Translations under genes and position numbers: made by a program
Part shown: in pieces, positions 33,101 through 46,837 of the stretch
Numbering within the stretch: position 1 is the first letter of the stretch
Layout: every line of letters starts with the position of its first letter
Source: Panonychus citri
Lineage: Eukaryota > Arthropoda > Arachnida > Trombidiformes > Tetranychidae
NCBI RefSeq assembly: GCF_014898815.1
Contig: NW_026515407.1
Location: forward strand, 310,001 to 374,000
Direction: 5' to 3'
Length of the DNA stretch: 64,000 nt
The notes under the pieces: model-generated
The model's database searches: none
Told to the model about the DNA's origin: nothing
What the model saw: only the letters and a program-made list of their open reading frames with translations

Positions 33101-34459
33101 TTCAACTTGAATCCATGATGATCATTGTAATTGATTAACTTTCAACTGAAAACCAGAATCAATCATCAATGAACAAATTAATGAAACATGTTACAAGCTC
33201 TTGAAAGTAATTGATTAACTTTCACCTTGATTATTATTATTTATGATCAATTTGATATATTAAATTGTTACTCGTATATGTAAGTAAATTAATTCCTATG
33301 GTTATATTTATATAATCATATAGTTGATTAACATTGATTGAACAATTTAGTAATGATTAAAAAGGTGTAAATATATTATTGATTTGTTTTCCAAACACAA
33401 TCAACCTTAATTGTTGGCTAAATTGTGATATGTTACTTGTAACCAGAATTAAGGTTTTTTTTTTTCATTCTGAAATGTCAATGTTGATTTAATAACAATC
33501 AGTGGTATTAAATTGCTATGTAAACATATCATTATTAACTATGATCATGATTAAATCACTTAAATTGATTACAATTTAAAATTTATTTCCAATTTTATGG
33601 TAAATTGTTAATTAGTAGTAATTTGAATTATTACAATTCATTGGGATTTCAATTTAGATTGACAATATATATTGTTTTAAATTGTTTTAGATTAATTGTT
33701 CATTTAATTAGTAAAATCGTAAAAATCAATCAGTAGACAATTAAAATTAATTAACAATCAAAGACTGTGAACATTTTGATTGTTGAAAAATTAGAGTATT
33801 ATCATTACAATGAGCTAGAAACAATTTGTTAATTGTGAGGATAATTAGAAGGATACATTAAATAGATGATCGCAATTAAATTTGAATTTAAACTTTAAGC
33901 AATTTACTTAATTGTTGTAACAATTTAATAATATGAAGCATAAGATGAAAACCTAAATTTCGATGAAAATTTCGCTTCTCATTTTTATTGAACTTTTCTT
34001 CCCACCTCAGTTTCCACTCTCTCACATCCTTCCCTGTGTTTGTATTACTTTTTTCATCTCTCATCATCATTATCATCCTCATCATTCTGTCATCAGGATC
34101 TCTCTTTTTTCATCTTCATGATTTAATAATAATAATCATCATTATCATGATGATAATAGTTCTCAGCTTCCAACAGGTTCAACTCACTGGTACACTTTGA
34201 CTTTAATCATTTTCATTTTTATTGTGATTATTTAATCATTCTGATAGTAGATATCATTATTACATCACAATTAACCAGCAATTAACTCATTAAATGTTTC
34301 ATTTAAATCGATTCACTTATTAAAATCATTATTATCGATATTACAAATCGAGTGTCGTTTTGAACAGAACAAAAAATGATATTGAACATTTTTCAATTGT
34401 CAAAGTTTACGAAATTGGATAAAATGTCTTAGAACTTTTTTCTTCGATTTTTTATCGAA

Positions 34460-34501
<42 letters not shown>

Positions 34502-37500
34502 TCTCTCTCATTTTTAATAGTTTAAGTTTAGAAAAAAATTACTAGAAAATAATAATAACAAAACTGGAACAATAATGTTGGTATTATCATGGTAGAACTT
34601 TTTTACCAGAACTTTATCCGAGTGATGATTGAATGAAATAGGTGATGGTGGATGAAGATGATTAAGGAAGATGAGAAACCATTAGAATTGTGGAGTTAAG
34701 GTGAATTCTGTTGGTTGAATATGGTGATAAGTGAGAGAGAGAGAGAGAGAGAGAGTTTGCTTTCCAAAGAGAATTTTTGTTGAATTTCTCTCTCAACTTT
34801 TTTTCTTAACTCAGAATATCATGAAATAACAGATTGTACTATTATGATACCGAAAGATACAAATAATATTAATGTACTTTTTTTTATAGGAGTGAATTCG
34901 AAATTTTGTTTTTTTTCATATTTTTTTCTATTAATATTTACAATTCTATGTGAAAATGCCAAGTTGAAACTTTGCTTCAAAAAAAAAGATAAGTGAGATG
35001 AGTCATTCTGAAAACTTGTAATTACCGATTATCTAATTACTGAGTAATATCATTTTGGTCAATATATTTGATTGCATCAAAGAGGTTAATTGGTCGATTG
35101 AAATCATTGATGATAAATGCAATTATGATGATTTCGTAGGTGACAATGGTTATCTCATGGTTCTTGTTGCATGATAATTAATGGAAGAATATTGAAAATT
35201 GAATATCTCATGAAATAGGAAAATGAAATGAAGTGGAAAAAAATTCTGATTATCAAGAAAATGATAAATAAGTATGACACAGTATTCTAAAGGTATTCAT
35301 GTAGTGTGAATCTCTCTCTCTCTCTCTCTCTTTCTATGAGTTTGATATCGATTAGCATTGAAAAAAATGATGATAGAGGGAAGTGGATGAATGGGAGTCA
35401 GGGATAGACAGGGAAGGATGAAAATTGAAACCTTTGAACCAAGTGAATATATTGTGTTGTTTCAAATGCCTTTTCCAAGTCAATATTGATCCATGGAAAA
35501 CGAAGCAATGATACAGAAGATGAGGATGAGAAAAATGAAAGGGAACATGTGCGAAATGACTGAGCATCACCATGTAATGAAAGAAAGAGAGGGAGGGAGA
35601 GAGAGAGAGAGAGAGAGTAAGATGAAGATAATGGAAGCCAAAAAATTTGGCACATGTATTAGTATGAAAAGAAAGAGAAAAAATTGTTCATCATCTTTGC
35701 TTCTTCCTGAAGATGAGGATGCTAACACTTTCCATTTTCTTTCTGTTACATGAGATGATGAAGAAAAGGTAAGGTAACCAAAAGAAAAGATGATAAATTG
35801 ATATTTTACTGCTGAGAAGAAGATGATGAAGGATAAGAATAAGAAAATAGTTGAGATCATAGATGTTAAGTAAAAAAATGGCAGATCCAAAGTTGTTTTC
35901 GTTGTTGATGATTAGGATGAAGATGAGAATGATTATCATCATGATGAGAAATGAGTGAAGGTGAAAAGCGTGACTGAGTTTTCAATTTTCGCGCCATTTT
36001 CATCATTCTCATCATTTTTCTTCCTTCATCATCTATTGTTTACTCTTTACTTTCACCTTTTTTTATCACCATTGTGATAACGTGACTGAGATTGTAAAGA
36101 AAAATAATGTTTCGTCTTAATGGTTGATGATTAACAATCAGATTAATAAGATGATAATCAAATGACTACATGAAGAGTCTGATTTATTTTAAATCAACTG
36201 AACTTTTTTTGTTCACTTTTTATCAGGCCAACGGAAGGAAATTGCAAAGGCCGTTGTTGCATCCATTTTGGATACTTTGACTGACGATGATTTTGTAACG
36301 GTAATCCGATTCTCTGATAAACTTCAATCGGTGGTTGAATGTTTCGGTGAGACACTTATTGGAGCAAATAAACAAAACATGATCCAATTTAAGCACAGTT
36401 TAACTGACCTAAACACGACGGACATTGCCGACTTTAAAAGTGCCCTAACCAAAGCCTTTGAAATCCTACAACATGCAAGTAAAACTAATCAAGGTTCCCA
36501 ATGTAATCAGGCCATTATGCTGGTTACTGATGGTGCTCCGGACACTTTTCGTGATATATTTGAAAAGTACAATTACCCTCGCATATCAATCCGTGTCTTC
36601 ACCTACCTTGTAGGTAAAGAGGTTACCGAAACTAAAGAGGTCAACCTAATGGCCTGTGAAAACCGAGGCTACTACACCCAAGTGACCAGTTTATCCGAGA
36701 TCAGGGAACAAGTTCAACTCTACCTTCCAGTTATGAGTCGACCTCTTGTCCTTTCCGGAGCCCGAGTCTTTCGTTTCACCGGAGTTTATGCCGATATAAC
36801 TGTAAGTCGAACCTTTAAATCCTCTTCTCACTCAATTACCTACCTGATAATTGTGAAAACAAACCCCACAATTACCTACACAATTAGATCAGTAAAAAAG
36901 AGATCAACATTAAAACACCTCGAAACAATTAAACTTAACCATCAATTTGAACTCAAATTCATCCAATTTCATTTCCGATTCAATGATTACCCTGTAGAGC
37001 CCATGAAAGAGCAGCAGTTACTTTTCAATAACCGTGAAGCTTTTATTCAGTTCAGAACAAAAAAAAGTTCTATTACTTTGAATTTCTTTTCCTTTTTCCA
37101 TGAAAGAAAAAAATTCTCTCTCATTCCAAGACTATGATGATGATGATGATGATTCCCTTTTCAATATCATCAACCTCACACTTGAAAAGAGAGAGAAAGA
37201 GACTTGAAATATAATATTCATTGTTTTGTAATAATATCATGATAATATTTTCATCACAACTTTTTCTCACCCTATTTTCAAGTATCGTTTTCATGGTAAT
37301 ATGTTTTCCCATGTTAATGACTAGAATCTGCAAAGTATCATGACCTCAGTATCTTTAGATTTATCATTTGTAACAGTGAATACATCTGATTGCCTGTGGA
37401 ATATTATTCATTCACAATTTCATCATCATTCCCTCATCATCATGGTGTAAATTCAGTGAAAAAATAGTAACCTGATAAAATTGAATCATGGCTAAAGTTA

Positions 37501-40500
37501 TTCAAGAACTAGTAGATCATCATTATCATGATCTACTAGTATAGATGATTAATTACTCCAATTATGATTAGTGTAACTCTGCAATTAACCCAAAAAAAAC
37601 ACCAGAAAAATCATTAAAATGATCATCATCATGGTGAATATAATTGAGTAAGAATTGTAAGTTAATAATCAACTCTAATTGTTAGCAGAAGACCCGAGAA
37701 AAAATGTCAATCTTATTAGCGCTTTTTGTTTCCACCATTAAAATCATTCAGATTGATTATTATTCAGATTCCATAGTTAATTGACTCTCGATTAATGAAC
37801 TATTCAATTCAGGATATAATGTAGATTATGATGATGGTAAAAAAAATTGTAACAACAATCAATCATGTAACTTAATTCACCTTATTAGGTTCTAATGGTT
37901 TCTTACTCTATTGGTATAAATTACCCTGAATTTATCATGGCTGTCGACAGTTAATGAATCAAGAAGTATATAAAAAAATTATTTCCACTGATTATTAATC
38001 TTCCCTATTCATGATAATCTCAATTCACTCGTTCAACTCAGATAATCAGATTAATTCTGTTATCATGGCTCAGACTCATTTCTCAAGTCACAGAGAGATA
38101 AAAAAATATTATCTCTTTGTTTGTTTTTTTTATACACACATTTGCATGATGATAATTCAGTTAATCATCATTATCATCATGGTATCAACATGATTGATTA
38201 ACATTTGCCTGAGTTAATTTTGCTCATTGATTTTTAATAACTGTTTTGTTTAACAGGATGTTCCGTTAACACCATGGGTCTGGGATGAACGGGAACGGGA
38301 AAAGATTCGTAAAAGTTTACAGGCCAATCGTCGAGCTCGTGATGTATCTTCAGTTTCTGCGTATGAAGGTGAAACCGGATATGATGGACGATCAGATAAT
38401 CCGGTTGACGATGATAAAGAATATGAAAATTATCTCGATAAAAATAATTCCAATGACACTGGTGATAGTGTTTCGATTTCTGGAACTAATTCAGTTAACC
38501 CAATCGAACCAGATAATTTGGTATCATCTTCATCATCACGAACAAATAATAATCTGAACCCAACAGAACCCAAAGTCCGAGTTACTCGTGATACCGAATC
38601 GGAATCATCGGCAGATGATAATACAATCAATTTCGCCAGCAATTACAACCAAAGGTTAATTGACAAAAAGGTAATTAACTTGTGCTCTTAATCCGTTTTC
38701 AAATAAGTGAATCAATTATTCAGTTACATTTTTTGAATCTTTGATTGGCAATTCCAATTAACTTTCTGAATTCAGTAGAAAGTGAAATTGAAAATAATGT
38801 TCATACAACTAGAATTCATAACTTTTTGTCTTTAGCTCTTTTTAATTCTGGAAAAAAATTTCATCTTATTGCTATCAAAGATTCAGATTGAACTTATATT
38901 ATGAGAAAAAAATATCTATCTGTCTGTCAGAATTTTCAGAAATTATCTGTCATGTAGGAGAGATGGAACAAAAAAAATGGAATCAAAAGTGGCAACAATG
39001 ATTTTCCAATGACATGAACATGATAATTTCACTGAGAAATCATGAAATCAATATGAAACCTTCATGTTGAGAAAAATAGATCTGAATATTATCACTTGAA
39101 TTATTATCAAGACAAAAATTCATGATGATTAATATGAAAAAAAAACTGATTCATGATGATATTGCCCCACCCTGGATAAATTTAGTAGATAAGAAATTAT
39201 CAGAATTATCATCAGTCTCCATGAAATTTTTGATTCATGGGAAGAGGATATTGAGTAAGATCCTTTTGGAATTGGTTAATTCATGTATAACCATGAGACT
39301 GAACTTTGAACATGATAACAAAAAGTATGAAGGTCTAGTGTCCAAATAGAAAATTGATATCATTCAGGTAGCATGGGAAAGAAAATTCTTTGTTATTCAT
39401 CAGATGGATTCAGAAGTATGGTGAGTTTTTCATGGTTCCATGATTATCTCTCGATCGATGAGTAGATTCTTTCATTATTCCTATTTTGGAATAGAGAAAA
39501 CAAAATTGACGAAAAGAAAATCTTTTTTTCTTTCCTTCTATTAATATCTATTTATAATAAACGAATTCGCTTGAATCATGATGATGAATTTTATCATGAA
39601 TTATTTTCAAGAATGATGAAGAAACCAGAATACGAAAAAGGTTATCTCATCATAATCATGAATTATCAGGATAATTTCATTCAAACTGGACAATCAAATG
39701 TGATTATGTTGAGTGGCAATAATTTCAATATAAATATCATGCTGATGATTAGTCACCATGAAATGAGTAACCATTGAAATTAATTGATTGTTGACATCAC
39801 CAAGTAGACTAAATGTATTAATTCAATTGTTTCCGATCATCAGAGCTGATGAAAATAAAACAATTTAAATGTAATCAATTTACACACTAACCAAATCAAT
39901 CCAACTGATAACTAATAAGATTAACCTAAATATCCTCATTTGAGTGGTTAATTCATTCAAATTTTAACCATCAACAATTGTCATCATCAAGGTGACATTA
40001 ATCCAATTAAAATTTCAACGTTTTCACCCATTAACTAAACTACAATACTAATCATCACCATCATCATGAATTATTGATCAGCTGATATTTTCCACCATCA
40101 AACTTTATAAAACTCACTCAACTCATTGGTAACGATAAAGATGAGCATGAAAATCCCATGTCATGTATTTTAAGTTAATACAATTTTTTCAGTTGACAGT
40201 TATAATATAAAACAACAAGAAACCATTTCTTGTCTTCCTTGTCCTCATAATCATCATGATGAAGACAAAAAGTTATTGCTTATGAGAATCCAGGAGATGA
40301 TGAAGATAAAGGATAGAGAGAGAGAGAGAAATTCTGAAAAAGAATTGAAATGAAATGGTTATCAGAATCATCGTTATATGTATTCCTCAGCATCTTCACT
40401 ATCTCCCTGATGATGCTTCAGGATCAATAAGATGATAACTTGACCAGAATCATCATTGAAATGACATGAATTTGGAAATCACCATGTATATTATGACAAA

Positions 40501-43500
40501 ATCGGTTGACATTTATTTTAAATCACATTTAAACTCCGAAATCCTTTTTTTTGTCATTATTTTTCCGATACAAAGTTTTTTTCCTCCTCCTTTATTTTGG
40601 GTTCAATCCAATTTGCCTTTGGGTTAACCTAATAATACATTTAAAGGGCTTATCCCCCTTATCCACTATTTGGTTTCATCATTCACGTTTCATCACAATA
40701 GATTATTGATATTCATTCATGATAATCATGTAATCATCTTGTCTTAATCAACGTGATTATCTTACATGTTAGAATGCATTTATTTGATTTCTTGTGGATT
40801 AGATTCCTCAAGAAAAGTTAATCCTTATTGTTATCAATAACTATAAACTTTCATTGGATTATAACATTTGATTAGCAACCAAAATGAGTTGAAATATTTT
40901 TCGTTCACATATTAATAACTAAATTGTTCAGTTAATTTAATAGTTACATGTAATATTGCAATTGAAAATGAGTTAATTCAATTTATTACTACTTAGAAAA
41001 CTTGAAATTGAATTCAATCATAACTGTACATATACCCTGAGGCTTTAAACTGAATCAAGATGCTAATAATAAACTAAGAGTTATCATAAACTGGTGAATA
41101 TCATGAAATGAAAATATGATTGAAACTGAATTTAAATGGGCTTGAAAAGTGAGGAAAAAAAAATGTTTCGAGACAATTAACAATCAAAGTCAATCAATAT
41201 TCATCATGAAATAAATTACATGATGGAAAATTAGTTTAGACTCTGAACTGAGATAATGAAGATAAGATGTATTGAAGAAAAAAAAATCTTGGAACAAGAA
41301 AAGTTACTTTATCTTTTGAACATTCGAATAAAGTTCTAATCAAAGGAAAGAGAATGTTCAAATTTAAAGGTATGAGTTTTATCTCATGATAATGGTTCAG
41401 AATTTCAGTAAGATAGAGAGTGAGAGTAGTGTATTAATTGTACTACATGAAAAGATGAGGAAAATGTTATTATCAGTTCTGGTTATTCATCAGAATCTCA
41501 ACAACAATATAACATGTTCATGAAGAAATCCAAACTACTCGAAATTTTTTCTCTCTCTCTCTCTTCTTTGTCAACTGAAGTTCTCATCGATAGATGACAA
41601 TAATATACTTCGAGGAAATAGATTCCCAAATAACAATAATAACAATGGCAAATGCTGAGACAGATAAAAAAACTAATACTTCCAGGCATGCCAGTCGAAA
41701 GCATCCTCATCTTTTCCTCTTCCTTCCCTGTTACCATAAAGTTGTGATTCTTATTCAGATTCCAGAATATTGAAAATTTTGAATTAACAAACTTTTCTCA
41801 TACCAATGATGAAATTCAATCTTCCACCATGAATCTTGTCTCTTTTTCGTTACAGATCAGGATAAGAATTTATCTTCATCATGTTTCATCATGCTGATGA
41901 TATTTCCCTTTTCATCCTCTTTATTTCATTATCATCCATCACTTTTGTCGAGATTAATTTATGCTTACAACTTTTCTTTTGGCGCGAAAAAAACTATCAA
42001 ATTAATTTTGATTCAGTTTCACATTTCGATCAGCAAAAATCAAATTGTTTCAATTGATTTTCTTTGATTGTTTACAAGTTAAAAATTCAAATGATTTGCT
42101 GATTATTATTGATTGGGAAATTATTAAAACATCATTGATCACCTTTTGATTATCGTTAATCTGATTACATTTACGTGATTAATCACAATTTAAATTGTCT
42201 TCCCAAATCACTTTGATTAAGAATCAATAGTTTGATTGTTGTTGTTGTTTAAACGATGTAATTAAAATCCATAGTTACCATTTATGATGACAATTAAATT
42301 AGATTGTTTTTCGTTTAAATTTAACTTTATAATTAACCTTTGATTACTAAAACGTTTGTGTATAATTAACAGTTTTCAATTTGATTGACAAGGGTTACAA
42401 TTAAATAGCCAATTAACTCACATAAGAAATGCAAGTTAATTGTTACCCAATTAAATTGTAAATCAACGTTGACAATCAATTAGATTTAAGTTACTGATTA
42501 TAAGAATTTAGTTAAAACAAAAATATGATTAGCTAATTGTGATTAAATCGATTGACATTAATCAAGACAAAATTGTTCGGGTGTGACATTATTTTTCCGT
42601 TGACAATCAAATGATTAAATCTTAATGATTAATAATGATAATCAAAGAAATTAACTAATCAAAATTAATCTTCTAATTGCCTCAGGGTGTCCACGAATTG
42701 ATGACAACAATATCATTACCAGTGTTTGATGTTAAAAACACAACCGTAAGTTGAAACAATTAAATTGAAAAATTAACGAGCAAAATGATTAACTAATTGT
42801 ACTAAACCTTTTTTAATTGTTACCAGAATATAACTGAACGATTCTTGGTTAAAAATGTTTGGCGTGAACGAGTTAAAGAGGTAAGACATTTTAATTAACT
42901 CTAATTGAAAATGATAACAATTTGATTTACTTAATTTCTTGTTAATTGTTTCAGGTTCGATCGGCTAATTTACTTGGAGTCGCTGGCATTGATATACCAA
43001 TTAGAGAAATAGTTAAACGAGTTCCAGCTTATAAGGTAAACAATTGATTAAATCACTTTGATTCTTAATTGTTGTCATACTTATTTACTAAACTGAACCT
43101 TTAATTGTCACAATCAACAGTTAGGTGTAAATGGTTACTCTTTTGCAATCAATAACAATGGACATATACTTTTTCACCCTGATCTCCGTCCATTGGTAAG
43201 TTTAATTAACTAAATTGAAGCAACTAATCACTAAATTGTTAACTTTTAATTATCTTCCAACAATCAAATAAAGTTTCAAGATCTGTTGAAACCTTTTTAC
43301 AGTTCAGTTGATTTACTTGAAGTTGAATTAACTGTTAATCATCCGGAAAAAGGACCAAGGGTAAATATCAATTAAAATCTAGAATCTAATTTACCACAAT
43401 CAGTTAATCATGTTAATCGTTAATTGTTAATCTTGTTACAGGAATACAATGAAACCTTAATTGCAATGAGAGAGGGTATGATTGCTTTTAAAACTGGTTG

Positions 43501-46500
43501 GACATCAATGGAGGTTAAAATGCACATCGATTCAATGGTAAATTAATAACAATATTTTTCTCCAACAATTAAATTACAAATTTTCTTTCAAATTAATCAT
43601 AATTAACATGGTCCATTTATTTGCATATCCAATTATGATTATGTCCAACTATTGGTTTATATTAATCAACCACTCACAGAAAATTAATTGTTTCAACTTG
43701 ATTATGCTAAATGAGTTTTTAATTAATGGATTTTAATTTTCATTGAAAAAGTTTTACTACAATTTGATTGATGATTTTAATTGTTTACACTTTTGTTTTG
43801 GCTTTGTTTTTATACATGAATTAGAAACGAGCTGTAACTCGGAAACACAAATATTGTTATGAACCGATTCATGGGACACCCTTTTCTTTGGGTATCTCTT
43901 TACCTAAACCTTATGGTGAATATCGGGTGTCGGGTGGAATTGAAATAAAACGTAGAGATGAAAATCTTACTCAATTTTTCCGAGGAAACAATTGGAGAGT
44001 CCACCCCGAGTGGACTTATTGTGACAACGATAACCTAAGGGGTATTACCTTTGACACACCCGAAGGTGGGATATTACATATGCTTGCAAAGGCGGCGGAA
44101 AATGAGTCAAATATTTGGTACCTTGAACCATCAAAACAACCACCGGTTCGCATGGACAGATTAACATGTGAGTCCATTTGTTTCATGTTTTCAATAGATT
44201 GAAACTTAATTGCTCTTCCTCTCTCTCTCTCTGTACTAATTGTCAACTTTAATTGTTTCATCTAAAGGTGAGAAAGATTTGGTTCGAGGTCTAGTTTTCG
44301 ATGCAAAAGCGACCGACATTGATGCTAAACGATGTGGACCGGTCAGTATGAGTGATAAATACGAGTAAGTGTATTGGTCATTTTGTGTTCTTGTTGACCA
44401 ATGTATTCAAATTTGGGAAACATTGACTGGTCACTTTTGTTTACTCTTGACCAACATTAAAGTTTCCCAAGTTTCTTTGGTTTTTTTGTTCTTGTTGATG
44501 AAAAAAAAACTCCTTGTGTTGATTATATTTATTTGGACATAATGTCCAGTATGATGTCCACTCTGGTTTGTTTTTTTCTTCATCTGATTAATGAGCTTTA
44601 CTTTTTTTGTAAGGTGATCTCTTAGTAATTTAATTTGACCGGTCAACTTGGTCCCTGGTTGATGAGTTAAATGGAGAGATGATTAACTTTCACTTGACCA
44701 TTAAATTAACTCCTATCAGGTTATAATTGTTTTCTGCTGACCAATTGATTGACCAATTATCAAAATCTAATTGAGATCCTTTGCAATTATTTTTTGCTCA
44801 GAAAAAAATTTCCCTAATTGATTGATAACTTTTAATTAGCTCTTACAATAAGTATACATTGTAATTGAGCTGATTGTTAACCAAAAGCTAATTTAATCCT
44901 AATCAAATTTAATTAGATTAAATTAAAAGTCTTGTATTTTTTTCAATCGCTTTTCAATTGCAAAGTCCATTAAATTTGCTTCTATCATTAATGCCAAGGT
45001 AACAATTAAAACTAATCAACAACTGGAAATCAGCCAACAAATTAAAGTCAAAACAATCAGTGTGTTAATTGTATTAGTTGATTGCTAATAATTAGGAAAA
45101 CTATCAACTAGCCATCGAATTGATTATTTATCATGATATTAATGATAATTTTTTTTCTTTTCCCTTGAACCTTTACTTCAATCGCTTGACCATTGAAGAA
45201 ATCGGATAACAACAATGTATGGAATCACGATGACCTTTGTCGCTACTCGATCGGGATTAACTCGGTTCGAGGATCACAGGTCACCAGATGAGAAAGCAAA
45301 TACCACCGATGATCCGGAAAAGCTTTTCATGGAGACTCATAATCGAGCGATCGATGAACTTTATTACCAAAGGGCAGTTGATTATCATCGTTTCAATTCA
45401 TCGGCTTTTGTGTTTTCAGTTCCGTTTGATGTCGGGGACAAGGTTAATACGACCTATGTAACTGGGTCTAGAGCCATTTTCCTGGGCAAGGGTAAATCGG
45501 TTGCCCCAGTTGCCGCAGTGGGTCTACTTTTCCGATTGGATAAATTTTCAGAGCGATTTTTCAACTTTTCCAAAATGTGTGTCGGCGAAGGGTGTGGAGT
45601 GGACTGTACAACTGGTACCTTTGACTGTTTCCTGGTCGATAACAATGGTTTCATCGTAGTCTCAATGGACAACAATCACACGGGAAAATTTTATGGTGAA
45701 GTTGATACTCCAATGTTTGAAGTGATGGTTTCAAAGGGAATCTACAAGGAGATTAAGATGTACGATTATCAGGCCATTTGTATTGAAATGATTCAACGCT
45801 CAGGTCCAGGATCTACTTTAATAACACCGATACAAATGACCAGTCGCTTGATTACCTGGCTATGGGCACGAATAAGTTACATTATGATGGAAATTGTTTT
45901 CGGTCATATTGTTAACCTTGTCACTGGTGATTATTATTATGAAGAAGATGGTGAAGTCTCAGATGACCCTTCAACCTATTCAGAGGGCGAGGGAAGACCA
46001 AGACAGATACCACCCAATAAAACGCGACCTTATCCATGTGACAAGGAGTTTTACATCTATGAGATGCAAAATGCACCCACCGAGGCACCGATAAAGGAAA
46101 ATACCATAAATGTGACGGTTGTGAAGAGTAAGTTTCCCAATGAGAGAACGGAAAAGGAAATGATGATGTGGGATAAGATTTTTCCATCTTTTTCATTTCA
46201 TCATCATTTCCGTTTCCTTTCTGTTCTCATCTTTTCTAAATTAAATTGTCACACTTTGTTTTTCCTCTCAATCTTTTCTTCCCAATCCATTTAAAGGGGA
46301 TACATCATTCAACCTGTTCCATACACTAATCTATTGATTGTTGTCGCTGAAACATCCTGCCATTGTGAACCCCGCCGGGTAAAAATCAATCCCACTGAGA
46401 TTAAGTATCCAGAAGATTGTACATTTGAAAAGCGAAGGGTCAATCAAACAAGAAGAAGATCTGACCAATCAGATTGTAAAAATACTCACCCAGAGGTAAT

Positions 46501-46718
46501 GATAGTATTCAAATGATTATTAAGATAATTAACTAATTGTAATTTTCTCTTTTCTCTAATCAAATCAACAGGAATATGTAATTAAACAATGTGGCAAAGG
46601 TTGGAAATTGAAACCTTCTAGTCAACCATTTGTAACCATTATGACCATCACTTTTTTTCATCTCATTTGTATAAGACATTTGTTGGATACTAATCATCAA
46701 CTTAATCAACTTAATTAA
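30164..46718 (+). CDS. CACNA2D: Voltage-gated calcium channel alpha2delta subunit (alpha2delta-3/straightjacket type)
   Basis: Exons 30164-30390, 30512-30593, 31136-31771, 36227-36801, 38257-38670, 42686-42745, 42827-42880, 42955-43035, 43121-43195, 43274-43360, 43442-43537, 43825-44167, 44268-44364, 45199-46127 (or 46131), 46297-46495, 46572-46718; about 1,368 aa. This extracellular subunit traffics CaV channels to presynaptic sites. A signal peptide core (GLILLITIIPLI) precedes NSLS; ATG 30305 is an alternative start closer to it. The VWA N-terminal region ends FPASKW; the VWA MIDAS is DGSGSM across the exon 3/4 junction, then QAIMLVTDGAPDTF as in alpha2delta-3. Cache-like segments follow (LGVAGIDIPI, GYSFAINNNGHILFHPDLRP, DNNGFIVVSMD). 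Cys-rich delta ends in a hydrophobic tail (FVTIMTITFFHLICI), fitting a GPI or membrane anchor. Oddities: a probable 1-nt loss at 31229-31233 and an unclear exon 14/15 junction. Confidence 0.92.
30594..31135 (+). other. alpha2delta intron 2
   Basis: Donor gaa|gtaagt, acceptor taatccag|aatt. AT-rich, nothing else seen. Confidence 0.7.
34463..34510. repeat. (TC)n microsatellite in alpha2delta intron 3
   Basis: Long CT run with two TTT interruptions at its 3' end. Confidence 0.9.
34733..34755. repeat. (GA)n microsatellite in alpha2delta intron 3
   Basis: About 11 GA units, about 220 nt downstream of the (TC)n run and complementary to it. Confidence 0.9.
35311..35332. repeat. (TC)n microsatellite in alpha2delta intron 3
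   Basis: About 11 TC units. Confidence 0.9.
35590..35618. repeat. (GA)n microsatellite in alpha2delta intron 3
   Basis: GA-rich run beginning with GGGA units and ending in pure GA. Confidence 0.9.
36802..38256 (+). other. alpha2delta intron 4 (1.5 kb)
   Basis: Donor ataact|gtaagt, acceptor tttaacag|gatg. The frame stays open for about 110 codons past the donor by chance. Contains a 13-bp perfect inverted repeat (37508-37540). Confidence 0.75.
37508..37540. repeat. Perfect 13-bp inverted repeat, 7-nt loop
   Basis: actagtagatcat (37508-37520) and atgatctactagt (37528-37540) are exact reverse complements around cattatc, giving a strong hairpin in intron 4 of the alpha2delta gene. Confidence 0.95.
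38671..42685 (+). other. alpha2delta intron 5 (4.0 kb)
   Basis: Donor aaaaag|gtaatt, acceptor tgcctcag|ggtg. AT-rich with frequent catgataat-type motifs and a few short runs of CT/GA. Two small ORFs (39122-39349 and 39571-39777) look like chance. Nothing else supported. Confidence 0.7.
44365..45198 (+). other. alpha2delta intron 13
   Basis: Donor tacga|gtaagt, acceptor cattgaag|aaat. AT-rich, nothing else seen. Confidence 0.7.
46128..46296 (+). other. alpha2delta intron 14 (ambiguous donor)
   Basis: The strong donor aaga|gtaagt (46128) does not restore frame with the only nearby acceptor (46295-46296). A weaker gtttcc at 46132 does, giving K-GYIIQPVPY. See the finding. Confidence 0.55.
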
Positions 46719-46831
46719 CTCCCCAACCTCTCAACTTTCATTTTATTATTGTAATTTAATTGATTAACTAAATTAACTCGTGTAATTATAACTGTACTAT
46801 GTTATAACCGCCTTACAACTTGATACAACCA

Positions 46832-46837
46832 AATAAA
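46832..46837 (+). promoter_or_regulatory. AATAAA polyadenylation signal of the alpha2delta gene
   Basis: Canonical AATAAA 114 nt after the stop codon. Confidence 0.6.

Larger units (their letters stand above)
31772..36226 (+). other. alpha2delta intron 3 (4.5 kb)
   Basis: Interrupts the VWA domain one base into the Gly codon after the MIDAS motif. Holds microsatellites (TC)n 34463-34510, (GA)n 34733-34755, (TC)n 35311-35332 and (GA)n 35590-35618. ORFs here are simple-repeat artefacts. No nested gene seen. Confidence 0.75.

Noticed and set aside
35352..35942. Cluster of overlapping ORFs on both strands in alpha2delta intron 3
   Set aside because: All overlap GA/CT simple repeats and each other; no plausible protein.
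36802..37137. Extension of alpha2delta exon 4 past its donor
   Set aside because: The frame is open for about 110 codons, but the sequence is low complexity and loses family similarity exactly at the gtaagt donor.
39361..39375. Recursive splice site candidates such as tcaggtag in large introns
   Set aside because: They lack a strong pyrimidine tract directly before and a full gtaagt after the AG, so they are no better than chance.
39122..39777. Two small + strand ORFs (75 and 68 aa) in alpha2delta intron 5
   Set aside because: Composition equals the surrounding AT-rich intron, with no motifs or splice support.
45454..46196. Minus-strand and shifted ORFs inside alpha2delta exon 14
   Set aside because: Shadows of a conserved coding exon.
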